Assembly: GCA_014607495.2 (NCBI GenBank)
Contig: CP053153.1
Span: forward strand, 5,022,001-5,086,000
From: Carposina sasakii
Taxonomy: Eukaryota > Arthropoda > Insecta > Lepidoptera > Carposinidae
Length of the DNA: 64,000 nucleotides
Direction: 5' to 3'
Shown here piece after piece: positions 48,086 through 57,521 of the stretch. The notes beneath the pieces are model-generated. The model searched no databases and was not told where the DNA came from. It was given only the letters and a program-made list of their open reading frames with translations. The translations under genes and the position numbers were made by a program. Position 1 is the stretch's first letter; the number at the start of each line of letters is the position of its first letter.

Positions 48086-48450
48086 TATGTAATTATTATT
48101 ACAGCTGGCAACCCTAGTCCACACCGGATATACTAACGGACTCCTGTGTTAGTGTAACTTTACACTGGGCTTATCTCAGGTATTAAAGTCGATGATGATG
48201 CCTTTTCGCTATGTAGAGGTATAGTTTAACTATAGTAAAGTGAAGTAAAATTTTACAAGAACAACATTGAAAGTACATATATGTTATAGTATATTAAGAT
48301 TCTTCTATGTATATCGTGGTTATGACCACGATGGATTACCAATAGTGTCAATAAAGTGGCAAAGAGCTTTTGATGTCAGCTTTCCTGAAGAATATTCATT
48401 AAATTACGAATTAATAAAAATACGATACAACTCCAGAATATATTACCAGA

Positions 48451-48763
48451 CTAGTGGACGCCCGCGACTCCGTCCGCGTGGACTACAGAAAAACAAAATG
48501 TCGAAATTATCCGGGATAAAAACATTTTCCCGGGATAAAAAGTAGCCTATATGTTAAGTGGGACCTGTCACAATATATTCCTGAACACTGCATCGAAATC
48601 GGTTCAGTTGTTTCTGAGATTAGCGTGCACAAACGCACAGACAAACCGACAAACAGACAAAAATTCCAAAAATCATCGTTTTGGTTTCTATTGCGTTGAT
48701 AAAGGTCTCCTATAATATTTTTTCTCGTATATCTTCCATGTACAGACAGCGATCCGTTACATT
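48451..48763 (+). repeat. Interspersed repeat family D copy
   Basis: Starts CTAGTGGACGCCCGCGACTC and follows 13140-13443 closely, including CTGCATCGAAATCGGTT and 'gttgataaaggtctcctata'. It has a small internal duplication around CCCGGGATAAAAA (48513-48545). A family E repeat begins immediately after it. Confidence 0.75.
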
Positions 48764-48767
48764 TTTT

Positions 48768-49180
48768 AACCGACTTCAAAAAGAGAGGTTATCAATTCGT
48801 CTGTATGTTTTTTAACCGACTTCAAAAAGAGAGGTTATCAATTCGTCTGTATGTTTTTTTTTATGTTTGTTACCTCAGAACTCCGTCCATTATGAACCGA
48901 TTTCAATTTTTTTTTATAGTTGGTCATGGTATACTTCCAGGTTGGTCCCATATTCACCACATCAGGATCTGATGATGGGATCTTGTAGGCACATGTAGTC
49001 TGTTTTTACACTTTTACTGAGCGTTTTAGTCACCTACATATAAAACATAACATCTGATGATGGAATCTCTAAGGAATCTAGGGATATCCTCAAATATAAT
49101 AGGCACGAGTAGTCCGTTTTTAGATTTTTATAGAGAATTTTGGTCAGCTACACATAATATAAAGGAAACGAGGGTCTGAT
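48768..49180 (+). repeat. Interspersed repeat family E copy with duplicated end
   Basis: AACCGACTTCAAAAAGAGAG followed by GTTATCAATTCGTCTGTATG is present twice in tandem (period 46, starting 48768 and 48814), then the element continues as the inverse of 2377-2745. Non-coding. Confidence 0.75.
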
Positions 49181-49224
49181 GATGGAGCCGCCGAAAAACA
49201 GATAGTGGAACTTTTTAGTAACAA

Positions 49225-49285
49225 AATCCCCCTATGGCAGGGGAAGCCTACGTCCAGTAGTGGACTGCAATAGGTTTATGAAGAT
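49225..49285 (+). mobile_element. RTE-type LINE 3' remnant
   Basis: GGGGAAGCCTACGTCCAGTA and GTGGACTGCAATAGG encode a decayed GEAYVQ-stop-WTAIG peptide followed by a GAAGATGAAGAT tail, matching the C-termini at 6382-6460 and 45353-45517. Confidence 0.55.
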
Positions 49286-49359
49286 GAAGATAATTGTGTT
49301 AAGTCGTGTAATTGTATGTTGCGTTAAGCCGTGTCCGAAGTAAGATGGTTATAGAGGAA

Positions 49360-49472
49360 GAGGTAGACATGAGAATAACGAGATGACGGATAATAGGGAT
49401 GACTGAAAGAAGAGTACCTACATATTGCACCGACCCCAAATGATTGGGAACAGGGCGGGAAGAAGGAGTGTA
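49360..49472 (+). repeat. LINE/SINE 3' tail (CCGACCCCAAATGATTGGG type)
   Basis: Ends CACCGACCCCAAATGATTGG, GAACAGGGCGGGAAGAAGGA. The same tail closes the tRNA-derived SINE at 56377-56588, so this could be either a SINE remnant or the end of the partner LINE. Confidence 0.5.
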
Positions 49473-49479
49473 ATTATAT

Positions 49480-50617
49480 GTTGCTTATATATTGTCAGAC
49501 GTAAAGTTTCGAAGCCTAGTCATTTCACTCTTTTGTCATGTGGCTCGAGTATTGTCACATGTAGCCAATAAAGATGAAAACAATTTCAATAAAAGTTAGT
49601 GTACCTACCTAATAACTGCATAGTAGTTATTAGTCTACTCGGTCGGGCCGAGTATTACAGATTTCATTAAGCAATTCTAGACTCGCCGGCTCCCACATAT
49701 TTATTCTAGTGTATTTGTAGCACAGGATGCCGTCGATTGAATAACAACGCAATATTGATTGTTGGGTGCGCCTGCTTCGTGGACCAAACGTTGGACCAAT
49801 ATTGGCGGATTGTAGCCCAACTAACAATATCCTATAACCTAAGGTTAAATCTCCACAAAGCTCGGTAAACGATATATTAAGGTTTTGGCGGTGACCTATT
49901 GTTGTATAAAAGTGTTTTATAACATGTATTGGCCCTATAAGCTTATAAAGCAAAACCGACATATAAATAATTGAAGTAAAGGTTTACTTCACCACTTTAT
50001 GTAGCTGTTATAGATAGGAGTTTTAACGACCTCTAAAGTAACCAGTATGCAACCATAGAACTCTATGGCAGTGTTCACGATTTCCCTTTCGTCTCTGATT
50101 TACGCAATAAAGGTTTCACACGAACTTTCATGGGTCTTTGCTATTGTAGAAATTAAACATTAATTATAGGGCGAAATTGTGATAATGTGGGTTTGTAGAT
50201 CGTCGTTACAGGGCTGTAGTAATATAGTGAGCGCAAAAACTCTATAACAGAGTTATATTGGAATGTAGCTGAGTTTTAAAATATCCTTAGACAACTCAAT
50301 TGCCCTAAAAAGTTTGTAAAGGCTCGTTATAGTTATAGTGATAAACCTGTCACAAAGACACTCTTTCAGGACCATATGTTTTTTTTTTGCAACTATTATA
50401 GTTCTTCCATTAAACATAGTACTGTAACAGAGTCCATATCTCTTCTAAAACATAATTGCGGTATATAATGGTAGGCCAATGTTGCTTTTTAATTATAATT
50501 CAGTTTTGTAAAGGCATTTTTGTGTCTACTTCATAACGTTATTGAACAGAAAAAATCAAGTTGAACACTTAATTATAGAAAATGGTTCCGTTATTATCCT
50601 TCTAAGCAAATAGCAAC
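49480..50617. other. No gene seen
   Basis: AT-rich sequence ending in the (AT)n run that received the LTR element. A 110-codon minus-strand frame (49630-49962) has no domain signature. Confidence 0.5.
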
Positions 50618-50642
50618 TATATATATATATATATATATATAT
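50618..50642. repeat. (AT)n microsatellite, left side of LTR insertion
   Basis: About 24 bp of alternating AT, continued on the other side of the LTR element at 55645-55662. The target duplication cannot be measured within the repeat. Confidence 0.9.
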
Positions 50643-51077
50643 GACGTAGATGGGTCGATTGGCGTGCCGTTAGGTGTGTCCGACATCTTCCAAAATCCGA
50701 AATAAAGAATGCGGCGTGTAGTAAACAAGCTTAATTAGGAATCACAAACACTTTCACTGTATCTACGCACAAGATTACTAGGATTCTAGCGGATAACGTA
50801 GAAACGTGGTAAGTACAAGACAGAGGCTGATTAGCACCCGTGCTTCGCTCGACAGACGCAACACAAAGAACAGAATACCCTCCGGCTCAATTCAAACGAC
50901 CCGGTGGTCGTTGTAAATCTACAGTGGCGCCCTCTCAGTACTCTGTCTTGTCTTTACCCAAGTGACAGCTGTCCTCAAGTCAGTGATAGCTGTCGACTTG
51001 ACGTTTCTAACTTCAACGATTGAAAATAGATGGCGTTGGAGATCCGACTGTAGGATATGACATCTTGATCTCCGACA
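50642..51077 (-). repeat. LTR of Ty3/gypsy-type element (3' LTR, 436 bp)
   Basis: Collinear with 55210-55645 and apparently identical. On the minus strand it starts TGTCGGAGATC and ends CTACGTCA, the TG...CA ends of an LTR. Inside the element, the adjacent sequence (51078-51100) is not an obvious polypurine tract. Confidence 0.9.
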
Positions 51078-51430
51078 CGGCCATTTTGACAACTCACGCG
51101 TCCTCGCGTGGGGTTTCTGGAAAGAAAGAGGATTTTGCAAAGTAACATGTATCACGCTCGGTCTTTCTGACCATTTTGACAGACTACCCGTCCTCAGGTA
51201 GAACCGATGAATCTGTGAACAAGATAACTCAAGGAAGTATCTGCGCTCGGCCATTCTGCCTTAACTTAAATTTAAAGACTTCTTATTACAATAGTTCATG
51301 AAATCACAAAAATCGCTCATCGACCGTCAAGTTCCCAAAATCTTTACGTAAAGACATAAAAAATAAAAGATAAGCAGACTCGCACATACGTTTAAATCAG
51401 TCAGACCTTTCCTTCGGTCAACATTACAGT
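51078..51430. other. Internal non-coding part next to 3' LTR
   Basis: Contains two related blocks, CGGCCATTTTGACAACTCACGC and CTGACCATTTTGACAGACTACC, each followed by a CGTCCTC word. No coding signature. A polypurine tract would be expected at 51078 on the minus strand but is not evident. Confidence 0.5.
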
Positions 51431-51434
51431 AACA

Positions 51435-51620
51435 GTTAGTCATATAGCCAGTCCTTCGGCTATCTACTATGGAAACACAGTCCTTCGGTTTCCAACACAC
51501 ACATGTAGCACAGTCCATCGGCTACCTACTACGGAAACACGGTCCTTCGGTTTCCCACACACACACATGTAGCACTGTCCATCGGCTACAGCAGAAACTC
51601 GGTCCTTCGGTTCTGCCACA
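51435..51620. repeat. Tandem array, period ~60-62 bp, about 3 units
   Basis: GTCCTTCGGTTTCC recurs at 51481 and 51543 (62 bp) and as GTCCTTCGGTTCTGCC at 51602 (59 bp); CATCGGCTAC words alternate between them. It lies just downstream of the integrase-tail remnant in the minus-strand reading, in the same relative place as the 57-bp array. Confidence 0.85.
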
Positions 51621-51769
51621 AATACATACTACTGTCTGTCAAGGGTTTGTCAAAGTCACAATTTAAAAAAACCGGTCAGTAACTTGTACATCGCATATGA
51701 AAATTCATTCATTTAGACTCTGAGGTCACATTAATTTCGATATCAAAATTACTAGGAACTTGATGGTCT

Positions 51770-52098
51770 GGCACCCTACGGACCCGATCGTGCGAATATT
51801 TGTAGGTTCGATTTGAAGACAAAGATTTTAGTCGGTATCTATCACCATCTAACAATTAAATTTTATACGGTCCTTAAAATTTAGGATCTAGTTTAACTTG
51901 ATTACGTTTTTCATTCTTAATGAACACATCTAAGACACGTCGTAGACGTTCCAACCCCTGCTCTCCTGTAGAATACAATACCAGCAGGTCATCAATGTAA
52001 GAAACAATATAACTATGAGCTAATTCACCTAAAGCTTTTGCTATAGCCCGCTGATAAACTGAACTGGCGTTCTTTAAACCAAACGGCATGGCACACAC
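51770..52098 (-). pseudogene. Retrotransposon RT fragment joined to integrase tail (module C)
   Basis: The upstream part is an RT segment with MPFGLKNASSVYQRA and the catalytic-type YIDDLLVL. The frame then stops right after KLDPKF. Past the stop, the same frame gives a decayed integrase C-terminus: GPYKI and LSSNRTYKYSHDRVRR. The RT is a different lineage from the one at 52914-53627 (compare VYMDDVLVVA). The part before MPFGL has no RT sequence, so both sides are broken. Confidence 0.8.
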
Positions 52099-52167
52099 AA
52101 GGTAAATAATTCCAAAACAAGGCTACAGTATACACAATCCATATAGAGTAACGTCAGTCAAGTAAGT

Positions 52168-52345
52168 CTAGTTGCCTCAATCTAGCAACTCTTGGAAACT
52201 TCCATCCAGCTTCCGTAAACCAGTCTAGTCACTTCCATCCAGTGACTCTTAGAAACTTCCATCCAGCTTCCGTATACCAGTCTAGTCACTTCCATCCAGT
52301 GACTCTTAAATACCTCTATCCGGTATCCGTAAACCACTCTCAATC
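52168..52345. repeat. Tandem array, period 57 bp, about 3 units
   Basis: GAAACTTCCATCCAGCTTCC recurs at 52195 and 52252, and a diverged unit (AATACCTCTATCCGGTATCC) follows. CTAGTCACTTCCATCCAGTG words alternate. Downstream of the integrase tail of module B. Confidence 0.85.
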
Positions 52346-52358
52346 AGTCAACTCAACA

Positions 52359-53095
52359 TTAATTAGAACATGACGGTCCATCCCCGTCAAGTTCGCACAG
52401 ATTATCATCACGGTCACATGTCAGCATGTCATTGGTAATGTCATTCGCAGGCATTCGCCTAAGTCTGTCATGTGCATACTTATAGGTTCTATTGGAATTA
52501 AGGGCTTTAAGAACATAACCTTCAAGTATTATATCAAGATTACCTTCAAGTACCTCCGATACCCTAAAAGGACCTCTATACTTCGGATCAATTAATCGAA
52601 TTTCGAGTTCACCTGTAGTTACACGAGTTTTTGGCAAACCTGTTGTAAAATAACTGGAATATTCACCTAAAATAGTTAAAAGATCTGACTTTTTACAAGA
52701 GGGTATATCTGTGTCAACATTACTAAAGTCGTTGCTGATACTAGAATCGGTTAAAACGTCACAATTTAAAACTGTCAAATTATTTTGTTTTGAAATGCTA
52801 AAATTATTTGTTGACAAGTTAATAACGAAGCCTTGACTCAATATTTCACGACCTAGCATAATATCACTACGCATATACACATCGGGTAAAACATGTAATA
52901 AAAGTTCTAAACATTAATCATTAATTTCAACATTACACAGTATTTGCTGGGTGCTGAATACACTGGTTTGACCAATTCCCGTTAGAGAGACAGTTTTAGC
53001 AATTCTTTTACCATTGAAACTTGATGCAACGCTTTCTTTTATTAGTGAACACTCAGCACCCGAATCAAAATGAAAATCATAAAATCTACCTTGAT
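52359..53095 (-). pseudogene. Second protease joined to integrase C-terminus (module B)
   Basis: Begins within an open frame at about 53095 with HFDSGAECSLIKES, an aspartic protease centre different from the gag-linked one. TAA at 52914-52916 interrupts it after CNVEIND. The same frame continues with SDIMLGREILSQGF (end of protease) and the linker LEIRLIDP, then switches abruptly at about 52583 to RGPFRVSEVLEGN and SNRTYKYAHDRLRRMP, an integrase C-terminal domain with the GPF motif. RT, RNase H and the integrase core are missing at this join. The final frame stop is at 52359. Confidence 0.8.
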
Positions 53096-53640
53096 TATTA
53101 AGAGCGCCGGTCGGTGGTAAAGCGGTAAGTGCAACTATCTTTCGTGGATTCAGACGAATTTGACCTCGGCGCACCTCGAAGCCTAGGTACTCTACTTTTT
53201 CTTTCAGGAATGAGCACTTTTTAGGATTTAACGAAAATCCCTTCCCAGAAAGAACTTCTAATACTACCTTTAGTCTATCGAAAGCTTCGTCGATATTACT
53301 GGCCACAACTAGCACGTCATCCATGTACACTACAACGTACTTGTTCACGAGATCGCCTAGAGCATGTATGAGAGCACGTTGAAACACTGCAGGAGCATTT
53401 TTCAAACCGAAGGGCATAGTAAGGTACTCATACTGACCTTCAGTTGTCACGAATGCTGTGCGCTCTATGGACTCCGACTCGATAGGGATCTGGTGAAATC
53501 CCGATGCTAAATCTAAAATTGTAAAAAAATGTCCTCCATGCAACCTAGCAATCTGTTCAGATATGAGTGGTAAAGGAAAACGGTCAGCAACGGTGTTATC
53601 GTTCAACTCCCTATAATCGACACACATTCTATCTGAACCG
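53095..53640 (-). pseudogene. Ty3/gypsy reverse transcriptase, palm region (module A)
   Basis: Continuation of the gag-protease frame after a frameshift at the A10 run (53642-53651). Motifs: CVDYRELND, FFTILDLASGFHQIP (first catalytic Asp), YEYLTMPFGLKNAP, VVYMDDVLVVA (Asp pair) and EYLGFEVRRG. It breaks after about 177 residues at GALNN, before the connection, RNase H and integrase, and runs straight into the protease of module B. Not functional as an RT in this state. Confidence 0.85.
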
Positions 53641-55254
53641 TCTTTTTTTTTTAACCAAAAGTATCGGGCTTGCGAACGGTGAAGAACTAGGTCTAATTAC
53701 CTTAGCATTAAGCAGCTCGTTGATCTTGCCCCTCACAATCTGACGTTCATCTGGGGTCAGCCTGTATGGGCAACGATTTACCGTCTTGTGCGGGTCTACG
53801 AGCCGTATCTGCATAGGTTCAGTGTCAGCAGGAGAAGTAGGTGTACCGGTAATGAAACTAAGCTTGAACCGTTCTAAAATCTCAATCAACCTAGGTCTGT
53901 ATTCATTACTAACGTCAGTATCTACCAAGTCAAGGTCTATACCATTATTTGCAACTACATCACATGATTCGACTATGTTAATTTTCTCAAAACGTACTTT
54001 ATTGTCAATGTCAATTGTCGTTAAAATTTGCATGGTCGAGGCTATAGAAGTTTGTCCTATACCAGTCATAGAAACATTGTCATAAATTCGCTTACCACTA
54101 AATTTCAAAGCAATCGATTCTTTAACTAAGGAACACTCTGAACCTGAGTCGTAAGTAAATGGGAATGACTCACCAGAGTGACGCAGAGAACCCGAAGGCG
54201 CATTCACAATGCACACGTCTACTCGCTTTTCCTTAGCTGGATCAGTTCCAGTGCCGCCGCCGGTACCGTTGTTCCCCTCCTTGATTTTCCTCTTCGGGCA
54301 GTCGGATGCATAGTGGCCTTGTTCCCGGCAGTTGAAGCAGGTGATGCGATCGGTTCTCCCTGTAGGTTGGTTGGTCGAGTTATGGTCCCCGTGAAAGGAC
54401 CTGTGTTTGGACCGGTCATCTTGCTTCTTCGAATTGGCTTTGTTGCGACATTGAAGAGATTTGTGGCCTAGTTGTCCACAATTAAAGCACTTGATGGTCA
54501 CAGCAGATCCATTAGGTCGGTTTCTTTTTAGGTCGGGTCCATCACGATAAATACTTGATGAATAACTTCTCTTCAGGAACGAGACAGCCTTCAGTTCCTT
54601 TTGTAAATGGTTACGCATCTTGATGTCAGTCGTTATAGCAATCCTCTGAACACGTGGCTCTTGTTTTGAAATATGAGCTAAGACAGTGGCTATTGCTATC
54701 TGTTCTGTAGTCAGTCCATTCCACCTTGCCATTAAGGATGTTATGAGGGTAGCGGCGTATGAGGCCAGGCACTCGTTATCTCTCGGTTTCTTGTCGTGCA
54801 TACTGATGAGAAAGGAAGCAGCAGTTTCAGGACAGTCATACCTTGCTACGAAAAGCTCCTTAAAATCGGCCCACGTCATATTAGGAAACGATATTGAAGA
54901 CAGCCAAGATGATGCTTCGCCCTTGAGTGCGTGGCTTAACGCGATCATCAGAGAAGATCCATGGCGATGTCGATCTGTGATACACATGTCCGCGGTCGAT
55001 ATCCAAGCTCGGGCGTCGATGTCTCTTTTCTCTGGGTCGAAATCAGGAAGGCGAATAGAGTCTGAAGATGCAGGTAGTTTTATTGCTTGCACCAACGCCA
55101 GAAAATTTTGATTTTGTTGCTCGAAGAGAAGACGCCATTTTTCTTCGCTCGAGTCACTATTTGAAGCACGTGTTTCATGTGGGTGATCCGGGTTGCATCC
55201 CACGCCTGATGACGTAGATGGGTCGATTGGCGTGCCGTTAGGTGTGTCCGACAT
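53629..55254 (-). CDS. Gag-protease polyprotein with start of RT
   Basis: One frame from ATG at 55254 to 53629 (541 aa). The start MSDTPNGTP was chosen over a 14-codon upstream extension that lacks an ATG. Order: a gag core (about 60-200), two zinc knuckles CFNCGQLGHKSLQC and CFNCREQGHYASDC (about 256-320), a protease centre YDSGSECSLVKES (about 368-380), and an RT N-terminus ending SSPFASPILLVKKK before the frameshift. Gag would package the RNA and the protease would process it. The start codon lies inside the 5' LTR, so the first ~15 codons are duplicated in the 3' LTR. Gag and protease share one frame without a shift. Confidence 0.85.
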   Translation of the reverse strand: MSDTPNGTPIDPSTSSGVGCNPDHPHETRASNSDSSEEKWRLLFEQQNQNFLALVQAIKLPASSDSIRLPDFDPEKRDIDARAWISTADMCITDRHRHGSSLMIALSHALKGEASSWLSSISFPNMTWADFKELFVARYDCPETAASFLISMHDKKPRDNECLASYAATLITSLMARWNGLTTEQIAIATVLAHISKQEPRVQRIAITTDIKMRNHLQKELKAVSFLKRSYSSSIYRDGPDLKRNRPNGSAVTIKCFNCGQLGHKSLQCRNKANSKKQDDRSKHRSFHGDHNSTNQPTGRTDRITCFNCREQGHYASDCPKRKIKEGNNGTGGGTGTDPAKEKRVDVCIVNAPSGSLRHSGESFPFTYDSGSECSLVKESIALKFSGKRIYDNVSMTGIGQTSIASTMQILTTIDIDNKVRFEKINIVESCDVVANNGIDLDLVDTDVSNEYRPRLIEILERFKLSFITGTPTSPADTEPMQIRLVDPHKTVNRCPYRLTPDERQIVRGKINELLNAKVIRPSSSPFASPILLVKKKRRFR

Positions 55255-55645
55255 CTTCCAAAATCCGAAATAAAGAATGCGGCGTGTAGTAAACAAGCTT
55301 AATTAGGAATCACAAACACTTTCACTGTATCTACGCACAAGATTACTAGGATTCTAGCGGATAACGTAGAAACGTGGTAAGTACAAGACAGAGGCTGATT
55401 AGCACCCGTGCTTCGCTCGACAGACGCAACACAAAGAACAGAATACCCTCCGGCTCAATTCAAACGACCCGGTGGTCGTTGTAAATCTACAGTGGCGCCC
55501 TCTCAGTACTCTGTCTTGTCTTTACCCAAGTGACAGCTGTCCTCAAGTCAGTGATAGCTGTCGACTTGACGTTTCTAACTTCAACGATTGAAAATAGATG
55601 GCGTTGGAGATCCGACTGTAGGATATGACATCTTGATCTCCGACA
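55210..55645 (-). repeat. LTR of Ty3/gypsy-type element (5' LTR, 436 bp)
   Basis: Partner of 50642-51077. Starts TGTCGGAG on the minus strand and ends CTACGTCA, immediately followed by TCAGGCGTGGGATGCAACCC, which is in gag coding sequence. A primer-binding site starting TGG may be TGGGATGCAACCC, but I cannot match it to a tRNA. Confidence 0.9.
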
Positions 55646-55662
55646 TATATATATATATATAT
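55645..55662. repeat. (AT)n microsatellite, right side of LTR insertion
   Basis: Continuation of the run at 50618-50642. Confidence 0.9.
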
Positions 55663-56064
55663 CACAAAAACTATGTGTATTAATAAATAATTAGTATGAC
55701 CGTAATGTTCTAGAAGTCTGGATCTAAACCTGTCTTACCTGATAATATTATATTTATTAAATATGAAAAATATAAAAAGAAAATTTCATTTATGGCTCAA
55801 GGAACATCTGAGGGAACACTAATTTTATATAATGGTGGCTAGGGATCTGTCATGACAAGTGCTATACTAGTATTCTGGATTTATTCCCTTTACGTCAATT
55901 CTCTTTACGTCGAGTCTGAGTGCCTATTGTTCTTGCTACTGTTGCGGTTTTACACTATCTACTTCCGTTATGTCGATTCTTTTGTTCTATTCCCTTTACG
56001 TCGAGTTTAGAATTGAACGTACAGTAAAGAACAGAAACGACAAGCATTTGTAAATTATTTAGAA

Positions 56065-56285
56065 ACTAGTGGACGCCCGCGACTCCGTCCGCGTGGACTG
56101 CAGAAAAAACAAAATATTGAAATTATCCGGGATAAAAAGTAGCCTATGTGTTAATCCAGGGAGTCAGCAAATTTCATACCAAATTTTATTACGTGAACAG
56201 CTGTTTTTAACGTAAAAGAGTAACAAACATCCATCCATCCATCCATCCATACTCACAAACTTTCGCGTTTATAATATTAGTAGGA
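56065..56285 (+). repeat. Interspersed repeat family D copy
   Basis: ACTAGTGGACGCCCGCGACT at the start and TTTATAATATTAGTAGGAT at the end mark both termini. It includes GGGATAAAAAGTAGCCTATG and a short (CATC)n run at 56230-56250. Confidence 0.75.
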
Positions 56286-56376
56286 TCTTCATACAACCAT
56301 GAATCAAACGTATTTCATTCTCTCTTGTTCCAATATGTTTCATAATTTTGGGTCACCCGATATAATAATAAATAAA

Positions 56377-56588
56377 GCGGTGATAGCCTAGTGGTTAAGA
56401 CGTGCGCCTTTCAGTCGGACGGCGTGGGTTCGATCCCAGTCACAGGCCTCTGAATGTATTTAATGTACGGATTTTCTAAAAATTGACTCTTAGCTATACC
56501 CGAAGAGGATTGGTGTCTGGCAATGTAAGTTTCTAAAAAAGCAAGCCGACCCCATAAATAATGGAATGAGGGCAGGAAGATGATGACC
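56377..56588 (+). mobile_element. tRNA-derived SINE with LINE-type tail
   Basis: The head GCGGTGATAGCCTAGTGG (box A) and GTGGGTTCGATCCCAGT (box B) is tRNA-like, as in common lepidopteran SINEs. The body ends AAGCCGACCCCATAAATAAT and GGGCAGGAAGATGATGA, a tail also seen at 49430-49470. Pol III promoter boxes look intact. About 212 bp. Confidence 0.85.
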
Positions 56589-57097
56589 TCATATAATATG
56601 GTTTCATGCACTAAATATATTAGTATAACTTACGTTTTTAAACCTCAAGCACAGATCACAAGCCTCACTTAAATTTATTTGGCACCCACATGTGTACCTT
56701 TCTCTTTTAAACTTTTGTCGGAGATTATATATTTCAGATTTTTGCTTAAGTATTTTCATAGGTAGGTAACAACCCTAAAATTTGAAACTCAGGTAATTTT
56801 AAAATGCGCCGCACTTAAGCATATATCCCTTTCTCTCTTATATACACAAATTTATAAAAATTGATATTTACCTAAGCATAATCAGTCAAAGGGTAATAAA
56901 CGCCCTTAAAATTTCTAAAACATTTAGTTAAAAAACAAGTTTTGTTACGAGTAATGATATATGAGTACTAAATGAAAGTAATGTATTTTTTAAGATTGAG
57001 GCTGATATTTTTACAAGATTTAAAAATATATTTTCCGTAGTTGAGTTTGATAATAATCACATAGTATTATCTGTTTTATGATAAAAAAAACTTTATA

Positions 57098-57349
57098 CAG
57101 TGCAACCTTAATATGACGTATCTTAATATAACGACTTCCTCGATTTAACAAATTTTTCGTTTGAATTGTCCATAAGAGTCAATGTAAAATATACTTTAAA
57201 TGTTAAGGCGAACATTTTTTGCGAACAACCTCTTTATAACGAATTTTAGCCTACCTAGCCACAACATAACAAACTCCAGTTCAAGGAATTACTTGATATA
57301 ACGAATTTTTACTTGTTCCCTTCCGATTCGTTATATTGAGGTTGCACTG
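57098..57349. mobile_element. pogo/Tc1-mariner-type MITE (252 bp)
   Basis: Starts CAGTGCAACCTTAATATGAC and ends with the inverted TCGTTATATTGAGGTTGCACTG. TA flanks both sides (57096-57097, 57350-57351), the target duplication of this superfamily. No coding capacity. Confidence 0.85.
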
Positions 57350-57521
57350 TAATATTAAAAGTGCTTTTCATTTCTGTGTTTGACTGTACCTACAAGATAA
57401 CACTCGACGTAAAGGGAATAGGAACAAAAGATTCTCTAAGTTAACAACCTGTACCAAAGAGCAAAAGGCACTCAGACTCGACGTAAAGAGAATCGACATA
57501 AAGGGAATAAATCGTATTCTG

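Larger units (their letters stand above)
50642..55645 (-). mobile_element. Ty3/gypsy-type LTR retrotransposon, mosaic and internally deleted
   Basis: A 5.0-kb element between two (AT)n halves, with apparently identical LTRs (recent insertion). Minus-strand order: 5' LTR; gag with two CCHC knuckles and a DSG protease; RT with a frameshift; then a second, different protease joined to an integrase C-terminus; a 57-bp tandem array; then a second, different RT fragment joined to another integrase tail; a 60-bp tandem array; 3' LTR. RNase H and the catalytic integrase core are absent everywhere. It looks like three partial genomes joined end to end within one pair of LTRs. A nested insertion would instead leave extra LTRs, which I do not see. 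Confidence 0.85.
55878..57513. mobile_element. Inverted-repeat DNA element with 8-bp target duplication, carrying three other repeats
   Basis: GTATTCTG at 55870-55877 and 57514-57521 is a perfect 8-bp duplication. The terminal 47 bp (55878-55924 and 57467-57513) are inverted copies: GATTTATTCCCTTTACGTC, TCTCTTTACGTCGAGTCTGA and GTGCC. A second inverted block, TTTTGTTC and ATTCCCTTTACGTCGAGT, lies at about 55980-56006 and 57402-57432. The word TTTACGTCGA-like recurs in every block, as for transposase-binding sites. Its interior holds a family D repeat, a tRNA SINE and a pogo-like MITE but no transposase. 8-bp duplications are usual for hAT and P-type elements; the superfamily is not settled. 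Confidence 0.8.

Noticed and set aside
51435..51620. CRISPR-like spaced repeats
   Set aside because: Units vary, there are only about three, and the context is an insect LTR element; simple 3'-UTR tandem duplication.
53642..53651. Programmed ribosomal frameshift at A10
   Set aside because: It lies within the RT palm, not at a gag-pol boundary, and the required shift is not the usual -1; mutation or homopolymer error is simpler.
56377..56450. A functional tRNA gene
   Set aside because: Box A and box B are present but the sequence continues into a SINE body and the acceptor and anticodon stems do not pair well.
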